Below, piece after piece: positions 26,898 through 35,457 of a stretch of DNA of 64,000 nucleotides. The stretch is from an uncultured Dehalococcoidia bacterium (GTDB lineage Bacteria; Chloroflexota; Dehalococcoidia; Lucifugimonadales; UBA1123): positions 992,001-1,056,000 of the forward strand of contig CATOSI010000003.1 of the NCBI GenBank assembly GCA_951812505.1. Reading direction: 5' to 3'. Numbering within the stretch: position 1 is the stretch's first letter; the number at the start of each line of letters is the position of its first letter. The notes under the pieces are model-generated. The model was not told the DNA's origin. It searched no databases and was given only the letters and a program-made list of their open reading frames with translations. The translations under genes and the position numbers were made by a program.

Positions 26898-28280
26898 TCA
26901 GTCGGACCACTGCTTTGACATCTTCGCCTTCCTGAATCGCCAGCCGTACATGATACTGCCGTAGTGGTTGAACGACCGTCTTGCCTCAGGATCGTCGAAT
27001 GGATAATCGGCGCCAAGCTGCCTTGCGGAGGCGAGACCGCTGACAAAGCAGGTTTCCTGGCTGTTTATCAGCGTGTGAGCGCCGCAGTGCCAGGTTCGTC
27101 TCTTGCCCTGAATGAAATGGAACAAAGGAACTAGCCACACGACGTGACGCACGTCATGAACAACGTGCTGAAACCACCGCCTTTTGATTATCTTTCGTTC
27201 ATCTATTTGACTGACAGGGTTGTAAGTCACCAGGCAAGGCTTGTCGGACCGATTAGCCCACGGCTGTTGGTTGTGCATGATGTAGGTGATCTCATAGTTG
27301 TCCGGTCTGGAACCGTACTGTTCGATATGATTGCTCCGCGTATTCAGCGCTTCCACTTCGTTGTCGGGAAGAACTGAGGAGTCGGAGTGGACGACCGCGT
27401 GATTGTGGAGTTCGCTTTCATAACGAATCGAAGAGAGGATGTAGCGTTCGAGAAACGTTGGTTTGTCAAGGATCATAAGCGTCTGGTTCGCGTTGCACGC
27501 GAAGATAACCTCATCGAACCTCTCCTCTACGCCTTCTTCGTCCTCGACTATGACGCTGGACGATAGCCGATACACCTTTCTGACAGGTCGGTTGAGGTAT
27601 ATCTTGTCTTGGAAATTCGCGGACAGGTTCTCGTAGATACGTCGTGTTCCCTGATCCCATGTCCGCATGGGCGTAGCGGTTTCTATATCGAAGAACTCCA
27701 GATACCTCGTGAAGAGAGACGCGGGCATATCGAACACGTTCGTTGCCAGTAGGAAATTGACGAACATAGGCTTCAGCACCTTGTACCTGAAGTCCCCGGA
27801 AAACCCTCCCAGATTCAGAATCGTCCCCATGCTGACGTAGTTGAGCGGGTTGAGTGCGTTCAGGAATTTCGACCGGGAACGGCTCAGCCAGCCAAACCGA
27901 TGCAAACGCCTCAGGATTCGTTGAAATTTCGCGATCTCGAATTGCAGCTCTTCTCTGATTTCAGAGTCGAAATCGTGGGCGTAAACGCGGCCTCGGTATC
28001 TCACGCTGTAGCTGAACCTGGTATCTATCAGTTCGATGCCGAACTGTTCCATCAACAACAGGATGTGGTGATATACCGACGGAATACAGGCTGTGACCGA
28101 AATGTCGAACGGGATTGAACTACCGTCATCCTGCGGCATATCGGCTGTGACGGCATTTCCGCCGATCTGATCCTGCGCCTCGAACAGCCGGAAGTCAAAT
28201 CGGTCCGGTTGGCGACTCAATGCCCACGCAGCGCCCAGCCCTGAGACGCCTCCGCCAACAATGGCTATGCGTCTCGACAT
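26898..28280 (-). CDS. FAD-dependent amine-oxidase/desaturase-type oxidoreductase
   Basis: A 460-residue flavoprotein with an N-terminal dinucleotide-binding fold RIAIVGGGVSGLGAAWALS, then FEAQDQIGGNAVTAD. The family (NAD(P)-binding amine oxidase-like) includes amine oxidases and carotenoid or lipid desaturases. The C-terminal flavin region CGAHTLINSQETCFVSGLASA contains the expected Gly/Ala turn. I prefer the Met at 28280, eight codons inside the longest frame, as the fold begins right after it. It lies 73 bp downstream of the P450 gene on the same strand, probably co-transcribed, and converges on the methyltransferase gene. Confidence 0.8.
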   Translation of the reverse strand: MSRRIAIVGGGVSGLGAAWALSRQPDRFDFRLFEAQDQIGGNAVTADMPQDDGSSIPFDISVTACIPSVYHHILLLMEQFGIELIDTRFSYSVRYRGRVYAHDFDSEIREELQFEIAKFQRILRRLHRFGWLSRSRSKFLNALNPLNYVSMGTILNLGGFSGDFRYKVLKPMFVNFLLATNVFDMPASLFTRYLEFFDIETATPMRTWDQGTRRIYENLSANFQDKIYLNRPVRKVYRLSSSVIVEDEEGVEERFDEVIFACNANQTLMILDKPTFLERYILSSIRYESELHNHAVVHSDSSVLPDNEVEALNTRSNHIEQYGSRPDNYEITYIMHNQQPWANRSDKPCLVTYNPVSQIDERKIIKRRWFQHVVHDVRHVVWLVPLFHFIQGKRRTWHCGAHTLINSQETCFVSGLASARQLGADYPFDDPEARRSFNHYGSIMYGWRFRKAKMSKQWSD

Positions 28281-28353
28281 TATTCTTCTCTCGCCGCTTG
28301 CCATGACCTATTCTCCATCTGTCCCTGGCCCCGGTTCCAGAGACCATGACGGA

Positions 28354-30387
28354 TCAAGCTCGTAGTTCGCGCCGCTGCTCGATGATGTGGAACTTCAGCT
28401 TCTTGCTCGGTTTCAACGACGGCAATGGGTCAAACTTCAGCTTATCCTTATAGGTTGCGGGGGACACCTCAAGAGTAAAGTAATGCGATACCATTAGCAG
28501 GTCGACGGCCAGTTGCAGTTCCATCCACCGGAACCCTAGGCACATATGCGTTCCCAGTCCATACGGCGCGTATCCGGGACTGCGGTGTTCATTGCGCGGA
28601 GGCAGATAGCGGTCTATATCGAACTTGAAGGGGTCGGGAAAGACGTCGCTCATATAGTGCGAGGCTGTCTGCGCGATGACTATCTGCGACCCCACCGGCA
28701 GTTCGTAGTCCTCGACGACGCACGTATTCATCACATGCCGCAACGACATCGGGACGATGGGGTACATACGCAGGCACTCCATCAGGAATCGGTGCGTGAC
28801 GTCAATCGCGGACAGGTTGAAATCCGCGGCATCCGGATCGCCGTCGCCGAATAGGGCGTCGGCTTCGGCTCGGATTTTCTCTGACATCTCCGGCTGCGAC
28901 GCCATAGCGTACAAGACGAAGCTGAAGGCGTCGCCGAGATAAGCGCTGGCTACCAGCGCCGCTGCAAAAGCGAATCGCATATTCGATTCGGGCATGAACT
29001 GCGGATCGCTCGCGTGCAGGCTCAGATAGTCATCCACCAGGTCCGGGGTCGCTCCAGCTCGCTGGGCAGTGGTATGAACGCTCTGAATTCGATCGAGCAA
29101 GGTTTCGATCAGCTTCTCCCGGCGCTTCATGCCGGGCGTTTTCAGCATGAACTTGGGCATTGCCTTTATGATGTGAACGCTGAGCGCCCGTTCCTTGAAT
29201 TCCAATAGGTCGTCTATGATGTCCTGAGTGTCAACCCCGACCATGATTGGTGAAATTTGAGCGTTTATCATTCTCCGGCTCATGGTCGTCGCGGGGTATG
29301 AGTCTCCAACCTTCCAGTGCGCCATGTGCTTCCGCGCGGAGTCATAGAGTTTGTCCATCTGACCCGCCAGTCTGTTGCGGGAATAAGCCGCCGACAAGGA
29401 CTTTCGCAGACGGAAATGGTCGGCGCCGTCCAGGGAAGGCAATACTCCGGACGCACCATAGACTTTCTCGAAGTCGCTGAAATAGTCTCTGGCCCTCAGG
29501 TACATACGCCCGTTCCGCTGCGTCCAGTGATTGGTATCGGGCCCGGCCAGAAAAATCATGGGCTCTTTGAATGGCGGTCGAAGCTGGAACACCGGGCCGT
29601 ACCGTTCCGTGAGATCCGCAAAGAGCGCCGGAATGTTCCCGTCGCGAACATGGGGATTGAACAGCACATTACGCAGAGAGACCGTCGGGATTGTCTTGGA
29701 CAGGGCGGACCGTCTGAGCAATGGGCCGGCAAGGTTGAGGGACACCGCCTCGGCGATGGAGCGGCCGATTATGTCCATATTGCAGATGAACTCGATGCGC
29801 TCCTCCGCCACCTCGTCGAGTTGAAATATGAAGCGGAAGACATCGCACGTATTGATGAGACTGATGATGATGGTGTCTCTCGGGGCCGGAATCTCGTTGT
29901 CGAAGATCTCCAGGGCGATGCGCGCCTTGACGAACTGGGCCCTGCTGCCTTCCACGGAGGCTCCAAACATTTCCGTCTGTCCCATGGCGCGGGACAGCGT
30001 CCAGAAATCGCCGTCGTGGTATTCCAGGATCTCCAGGGCAACCAGGCGGTCCAGACTTGAATCAATGATGGACTCCGCGCGGGGAGCGAGCCGTTCGATC
30101 CAGTACTGGGCGTTCCGTTGCGCCGGTTCGTCCGCGATCTCCTTCAGGACGGTATCCAGCGCGGGGTCGCCCGTTTCAGAGCCGTCTATCAGGAACAGGG
30201 CTTCAAGGTCCGTGTCAATGCGAGACAGCAGTGAAAGTTCCGCGAGTACGGCACCCACGACGACACAGTTCAAGGTCCAGCCGGGCACCTGGTAAAAGTA
30301 CCCGTTCTCTTCGTTGAGAAGCATCAGGATGAGCTCTTCAGGCAAGCTCAGCGCCTGGGTCGTTACATTGTCTGTTGAGAGAGTCAT
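28354..30387 (-). CDS. Fusion of GPP34 (GOLPH3-like) domain and cytochrome P450
   Basis: A 677-residue protein. Residues 11-225 match the GPP34 family: LSLPEELILMLLNEENGYFY, VGAVLAELSLLSRID, TGDPALDTVLKEI and QYWIERLAPRAESII. In eukaryotes GOLPH3 binds PI4P at the Golgi membrane. Residues 240-677 form a cytochrome P450 with the ExxR motif LMECLRMYP (Glu537/Arg540) and the heme loop PYGLGTHMCLGF (Cys616 ligand). The I-helix oxygen-binding site is unusual: YLGDAFS with no Thr. There is no transmembrane segment, so a GPP34-mediated membrane attachment is plausible. Length is about 270 more than a bare P450. Confidence 0.87.
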   Translation of the reverse strand: MTLSTDNVTTQALSLPEELILMLLNEENGYFYQVPGWTLNCVVVGAVLAELSLLSRIDTDLEALFLIDGSETGDPALDTVLKEIADEPAQRNAQYWIERLAPRAESIIDSSLDRLVALEILEYHDGDFWTLSRAMGQTEMFGASVEGSRAQFVKARIALEIFDNEIPAPRDTIIISLINTCDVFRFIFQLDEVAEERIEFICNMDIIGRSIAEAVSLNLAGPLLRRSALSKTIPTVSLRNVLFNPHVRDGNIPALFADLTERYGPVFQLRPPFKEPMIFLAGPDTNHWTQRNGRMYLRARDYFSDFEKVYGASGVLPSLDGADHFRLRKSLSAAYSRNRLAGQMDKLYDSARKHMAHWKVGDSYPATTMSRRMINAQISPIMVGVDTQDIIDDLLEFKERALSVHIIKAMPKFMLKTPGMKRREKLIETLLDRIQSVHTTAQRAGATPDLVDDYLSLHASDPQFMPESNMRFAFAAALVASAYLGDAFSFVLYAMASQPEMSEKIRAEADALFGDGDPDAADFNLSAIDVTHRFLMECLRMYPIVPMSLRHVMNTCVVEDYELPVGSQIVIAQTASHYMSDVFPDPFKFDIDRYLPPRNEHRSPGYAPYGLGTHMCLGFRWMELQLAVDLLMVSHYFTLEVSPATYKDKLKFDPLPSLKPSKKLKFHIIEQRRELRA

Positions 30388-30568
30388 AAGCCTTGCTCCC
30401 CCTTGCTGAATTCCGACAGACTTGGGACACTTAGACTAACCTTGATTGAGGGTACTTTAACACACAGGGTGAGGCAGGGATATATCCGGTTAGGGCAGGG
30501 ATCGGGATGCAATTGGAACTCCCCTGGGGAAGTGGCAAGCCATGATTCTTCGTGATGGGTGATGAACG
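30388..30568. promoter_or_regulatory. Divergent intergenic region between P450 gene and Rieske relic
   Basis: About 180 bp with start signals of both flanking genes, presumably holding the P450 promoter. I saw no clear operator. A run of GGG-rich motifs (GGGTGAGGCAGGG, TAGGGCAGGGATCGGG) is present on the + strand. Confidence 0.3.
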
Positions 30569-31503
30569 ATGATAACCCGACGTAGAGAGCCCCAAAACGT
30601 TCCTCTGCCTTCTCCGTTTCCTGAGGGCTGGTATTTCATAGCAACCCGCCGGGAAACGGAGAAGGCCAAGCTTCTCCAAAAGACGTGGATGGGCGAGAAC
30701 GTAGTCATCTGGTGCGACGAAAATGGGCAGATCTGCGTCGCCGAAGCTATATGCCCGCATCTGGGTGCCGACCTAGGACCTGCCGCCGGAGGGTGCATCC
30801 GCGACGACCGGCTTATCTGTCCCTTCCCTCAGACCCTCCTGACCAAGTCGGTTGGAGCGCCTTCGAGATCAACACACTCCGCTTTCCGGGTCATCCACAA
30901 GAAACTACTGAAAATTCTGTAGATCTGGCACACCTGCGATACGTCCATGGCTACGACAATGTGAATCTCGTACAGGAAGTATCAGTGGACGTTCACCTAC
31001 TGGAAACCAGTTTCGACTTTAAGAGCTCTCGAACGATAGTCGGTATCATGAACTTCACCTTTGACATATCGGCAAGCGCACATATCTTTGGTCTGGGCTA
31101 CTCGTTCGTGGAAATCCGAGAAGGCTCGATCGGTATGGACATGCGTTTGTGGGTGCTGGTTGCACCGATCGACGGTACCCTTATTGACCTGACCCTTGTC
31201 TCACAGGTGCGGGAAATACGCAATCCCGAAAGGGCGATCGTAGGCTTGGGGTTTTTTCCACTGAGACTGCGCACCAACATCATGAACAAGATCATGGCCA
31301 CTCAACAGAGGCATGACGTTCTACAGGACACCTTCATCTGGAGCCGAAAGCGATATGTATCGCGTCCTCGTCTATGCCGCTCCGACGGCAAGATTATGCC
31401 CTTTAGGTACTATTGCGCCCAGTTCTATGATGAGTCAGGCGAATATGAACACTATGACCTCTCCCCGGCGGCGGCTGAGCATCCGAGATTCAGAGCCAAC
31501 TAG
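30569..31503 (+). pseudogene. Decayed Rieske non-heme iron oxygenase
   Basis: The N-terminal frame (30569 onward) carries a Rieske domain start: PEGWYFIATR and the first ligand pair ICPHLGADLGPAAGG. The second ligand pair should be CPxH, but the text reads LICPFPQ and then falls out of frame. The frame open until 31503 continues DQVGWSAFEINTLRFPGHP and the iron-binding pattern DLAHLRYVHGYDN (Asp, His, His), then a full catalytic domain ending FRYYCAQFYDES. So a deletion of perhaps 50-70 codons plus a frameshift lies near 30830. Family members include steroid ring hydroxylases and cholesterol 7-desaturases, which suits the neighbouring genes. Confidence 0.78.
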
Positions 31504-32437
31504 CGCGCGCATATATTTGCCTGGTTACACTACCGACAAGAAGCGACTGTCGGTAGTTCAGCGAAAGAACGTTCTTCCTGATGAATTCGCTCCAAGATAA
31601 GAATTCATAGCATCCGTGGCTTTTGAAACACGCAACCCAGCGCACTCTGTTCTACTTGACATAAGCGGTATAGGGCGAATCAATCGGTCCTGACGCGAAC
31701 GCAGCCGACAGCGTCCACACACCCAGCTGGCCCATTGTCGCTTTGACGGTCAACATTCCTCACGCACCATGGTTCCTGTCGCTGGAATCCGATAAACGAC
31801 TCGAACGTGGATGAACCGGTCGTGAGTTTGTTCGCACTCCGTACTGACTGGCGAACCTCTGCCATCTTCATTTGCTTGCTGGGCTGAAGCGCAAGATGAT
31901 ATAAAGATTGGATAGCAGCATAGTGCGCAATGGTAAGGATCTTCAAGTCATTCATAGGTTTCAGACGAGGTAAGACGCCGGTTCTGAGGTATACACTCGA
32001 GGCCTTGCCCGGGCACCTGCGGAGCGTTACGCCGTGCACGTCTATACAAGGCCGGAGAACGGATATTTCCCTGAGTGTGCAGTGCAGCGAGAATCGAACT
32101 TGTCTGACCCCAAGATCGCTCGTCACATAGTCAGCATGGCGAGGACATCCAATCGGTACCGACGCTCCGCCGAGGACACCTCCTTTGCGGAACTCCTAGA
32201 TGCCATCCGTCTCCATGTGATTCATATCGGGCATCTGAAGTACTTCTATTCCGCCGTGTACCTTCGGGACAACGAGGAGATCATTGGATCGACTATGAGT
32301 GCGACCTGTGGCCGGGACTTTCCTGTATATGGCATCGATGTTGGTCGGCCACCGACTTCTATTGTCGCTTCCACAGGTGATTATCCAACCGATGCAACCC
32401 GGTCACGAAGGTCTACACTGGAACCGGATCCACCATC
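31504..32437. other. Long stretch with no clear gene, upstream of the defence module
   Basis: More than 900 bp. A 135-codon frame (32034-32441) ends with an ATGA overlap at the DUF6361 start and contains a plausible segment, LLDAIRLHVIHIGHLKYFYSAVYL, but it has no recognisable family and its ends look random; it could be a remnant or chance. A minus-strand frame (31680-32126) is equally unsupported. A promoter for the defence operon must lie here. Confidence 0.4.
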
Positions 32438-33643
32438 ATGACTACCTACACACCATCGTCGTTACTTGGCTGGCTCGATTTCGATACAGCAGAAAGCGAG
32501 CGAGTGAGCACGCTGCTCCGTTCACTGGAAGATCCCGGTACAGTCGACGAGCTGGGCTTGGGCACCGTGCGTGACGCGTTCTCGACTATGCTTAGCCCTG
32601 GCACCTCGACCATCCAGACCAAACTCCGGTACTTCATCTTCCTGCCGTGGATATTCGGTCGCCTAGAAGCCCAGAAAGTTCATCCAGGCGATTTCTCCCG
32701 CAGGCTTCGTGAGGACGAGGCGAGACTGATCGATTGCCTTCGCCATCTGGGTCCGGGACAGGGGGTAATTGGCTACACCGCCGGTAAAAACCTCAAGCGT
32801 ATGCCCAGTGTGGCCTACTGGGGCGGTTTGGGCTCCTGGGGCCTGAGACGACACGACCTGAGTATTGCCGAGTATGGGAAGCAGGCTGCAAACATGGGGA
32901 GGCACCAAGCCGAACGCGACGACGACGGCAACGCCACGAGTCGGTTTGTGTCGATGTGGACGGCCCTCCCTCAACCTCCCGACGACTTCCTGAACGGCGA
33001 TCTCACATTCGACCTTCGTGAGGAGGAGGCGCATGTCCTTGTCGACCACATTCGGCGTCGGCATCCGGGCACGCTGTTGGCCACCTTGTGCGAAATGCCT
33101 GCCGCTGCGGAGGCTGCCAACTACCCGTGGGAACTGCCAATCAATCGACTGCCAGACCACCTCGTCGAACTCCTTCGCCACGCTCAGTGCTTCTCCGAGC
33201 TGACCCTTGGGCCGCAGCTCGTCTACAACGTGCTTCTTGCGCGCAAAGGGAGGGAGGAGTTTGGTTGGGAAACTCATGAGCTCGAAACCTGGGGCCAGAT
33301 GGTTGGAGACCGGTACGAGGAGTTGCAATCTTGGGTTAAGAACCTCTCCGAGTTTTGGCAAATCGTGGCGGGTCATGGCGTCAGAGTACGAACCAAGGAC
33401 TTCGTCACGGCTGTGGTAACGCACGCCATCGCCAATCCTCTCGACTTCTCCAACGACCCCACGGTTCACAGGCACATCCGCGAACGGGAACTCCAGCTCA
33501 AGTCGAATCGAGCTAGACTTGCCCACCGAGCCGCCCTCGAGAACTGGACCCAGGAGGCCTTCGGTGCGCAACTCAACTACAGGTGGCCAATAACTAAAAG
33601 CTATCTAACAGACATTGCCAAGGCGTTGGAGGAGGGAGCCTAA
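32438..33643 (+). CDS. DUF6361-family protein, first gene of candidate defence module
   Basis: A 401-residue protein with DUF6361-like features: SLLGWLDFDTAESERVSTLL at the N-terminus, LRYFIFLPWIFGRLE, and AVAYWGGLG/TAGKNLKRMPS-like elements. There is no enzymatic motif. Function is unknown, but these proteins occur next to PLD-type and helicase genes. It may be a recognition or regulatory subunit (inference). It is coupled to the next gene by TAATG (the stop codon shares its last base with the next ATG), so equimolar production is likely. Confidence 0.75.
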   Translation: MTTYTPSSLLGWLDFDTAESERVSTLLRSLEDPGTVDELGLGTVRDAFSTMLSPGTSTIQTKLRYFIFLPWIFGRLEAQKVHPGDFSRRLREDEARLIDCLRHLGPGQGVIGYTAGKNLKRMPSVAYWGGLGSWGLRRHDLSIAEYGKQAANMGRHQAERDDDGNATSRFVSMWTALPQPPDDFLNGDLTFDLREEEAHVLVDHIRRRHPGTLLATLCEMPAAAEAANYPWELPINRLPDHLVELLRHAQCFSELTLGPQLVYNVLLARKGREEFGWETHELETWGQMVGDRYEELQSWVKNLSEFWQIVAGHGVRVRTKDFVTAVVTHAIANPLDFSNDPTVHRHIRERELQLKSNRARLAHRAALENWTQEAFGAQLNYRWPITKSYLTDIAKALEEGA

Positions 33644-35457
33644 TGCTCCAGCCCGCAAACCGTCTCACACTGATCGACGCGCTGCGGCCCCCGGCCACGT
33701 TCCGCCTGGAGTCGGCCATGGCTGTGACATTCACGCTTGATCTGCGGGCACTCTTAGCGGTGCCCCTTGCGTTGGCCCACTCAGGGTCCGAAGGGATCGC
33801 CTCCGATGGAAGCCAATACGAACCCATCGAGTTGCTTCACGCACTTCGGGCCAACGCAAGCAAGATTAGCGTGTTCAACCAGGTCGGAGAGATCGCACTG
33901 CCACCCTCACGGCGAGTGTTCGCCTTCCTCGAGCAGACGGTTGTGCCTGTTCGCGCTCCTCTCGGTGGAATCGTCCACCCTAAGGTCTGTGTGATTCGCT
34001 ACGAGGCCGCTGGTGAACCACCGAGCGGTCAGCAGAGAGAGAAGCGCCTAAGAGTGATCATATCCAGCCGGAACCTGACGTTTGATCCGAGCTGGGATAC
34101 TGTGGTCCGGCTAGACGAAGCAACCGATGAGAAGGCTGCATCGCTGGAGCCTGTCGGCGAACTGTTCGAGGGTCTGCTCAACGCTGTGATTGGCACAGCC
34201 TCAATAGACCACCAGGATCGGGTTCATCTTCTGTCTGCCGCGCTCAAGTCTGCAAGATTCGACCTTCCCGTTGGCGTAGAGGACTTACGGATGCATGTGC
34301 TGGGTCTGACTCCCACTCCCTCCCCACTTCCGGCCGCCAGTGAAAGGGCGCTGATCATCTCACCATTCGTCAGCGATGACTTCTTCACCCGAGTTCATCT
34401 GGCACCAATAGACGAACTCGTGAGCAGGCCGGAACAGCTCGACCATCTGGCAGAGACGACCCTCGAGAGTGTGAGTACCCAAATTTCCGCTTTTGACGAC
34501 GGTAGTTTGGCTGCCTTAGAGACAGGGGAGGAACAAACGTCGCCGCATGATCCCGGCCGTCCTCTCGTGGGGCTGCACGCCAAGATATTCGCCTACGAGA
34601 GCGATGGTCGAGCCCGCCTGTTTCTCGGGTCGGCCAACGCCACCGGTGCGGCGTTCAGTAGCAACGTTGAAGTCTTGCTTGAACTCATCGGATCTAAAGA
34701 GGTGCTCGGCATTGATCGGCTCTTCAATGGCAACTGCGACGAGCCGGGCCTTCGTGATCTGTTCGTGACGTACACTCGGCATGAAGATGCAGACCAGGAG
34801 GACGGCTTTCCACCAGTAGACAGCACTCGCCGCGCCATCGCTCAGCTTCATTTTGAAGGTGTCGTCGAAGAGAGCGGCACTGGATGGGCGGTCACGTACC
34901 GGTCACGCGAAATGGTACGTGCGCCTGATGGCACAGAGATCCACTGCTGGCCACTTGCATCTCAGGGGAACCGCCGTCGCGTTGTTCTGGGTGAATGTCT
35001 AGAAGCTCGGTTCGAGACCACCCTCGAGGCCATCAGTGGCTTCCTCGTGTTCGAGTTAGCACATAGATACAACGAGGAGGTGCGGACTGGATTCGTCGTC
35101 CCGGTTCCACTCGTCGGCGTGCCAGAGTCCCGTGACCGGTCTCTGTTACGTGCCCTCGTGGGGAACGCAGAGCTTTTCTTTCGGTACCTCTTGGCCCTAC
35201 TCGACGACGATTTGGGTCAGATGGATCTGTTCGATGCCTTAGACTTCGGCAGCGAGGACCCTGCCACATTCGAAAGTGGTTTTGTGAACCTGCCCGTGTT
35301 GGAGAAGCTACTTAGAGCCATGCGAAGAGAGCCTGCGAAGCTCGCCGGACTCCATCCGCTCGTCAGCGACTTGGCCGCAGATGACGCGCTGCCGCCAGGT
35401 TTCGCAGACCTCTGGATGGTTATTTGCGACGAAGCAGAACTAGGAGCCTTAGACTAA
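33643..35457 (+). CDS. Double phospholipase D-like protein of the defence module
   Basis: A 604-residue protein with two PLD-type halves. The first has HPKVCVIRYE (near 110) and LRVIISSRNLTFDPSW. The second has GLHAKIFAYESD near 309 and LFLGSANATGAAFSSN. His-x-Lys and the downstream Ser/Asn are present in both; this is the pattern of PLD nucleases and HKD-domain helicase partners. The N-terminal ~100 residues are unassigned. It sits between DUF6361 and helicase genes, both joined by TAATG overlaps. Likely the nuclease or DNA-binding part of the system; nuclease activity is inferred from the motifs. Confidence 0.82.
   Translation: MLQPANRLTLIDALRPPATFRLESAMAVTFTLDLRALLAVPLALAHSGSEGIASDGSQYEPIELLHALRANASKISVFNQVGEIALPPSRRVFAFLEQTVVPVRAPLGGIVHPKVCVIRYEAAGEPPSGQQREKRLRVIISSRNLTFDPSWDTVVRLDEATDEKAASLEPVGELFEGLLNAVIGTASIDHQDRVHLLSAALKSARFDLPVGVEDLRMHVLGLTPTPSPLPAASERALIISPFVSDDFFTRVHLAPIDELVSRPEQLDHLAETTLESVSTQISAFDDGSLAALETGEEQTSPHDPGRPLVGLHAKIFAYESDGRARLFLGSANATGAAFSSNVEVLLELIGSKEVLGIDRLFNGNCDEPGLRDLFVTYTRHEDADQEDGFPPVDSTRRAIAQLHFEGVVEESGTGWAVTYRSREMVRAPDGTEIHCWPLASQGNRRRVVLGECLEARFETTLEAISGFLVFELAHRYNEEVRTGFVVPVPLVGVPESRDRSLLRALVGNAELFFRYLLALLDDDLGQMDLFDALDFGSEDPATFESGFVNLPVLEKLLRAMRREPAKLAGLHPLVSDLAADDALPPGFADLWMVICDEAELGALD

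Noticed and set aside
32034-32441. 135-residue frame ending with ATGA overlap on the DUF6361 gene
   Set aside because: The overlap is suggestive, but the peptide has no recognised domain, its ends look random, and its start has no ribosome-binding site; kept only as a remark.
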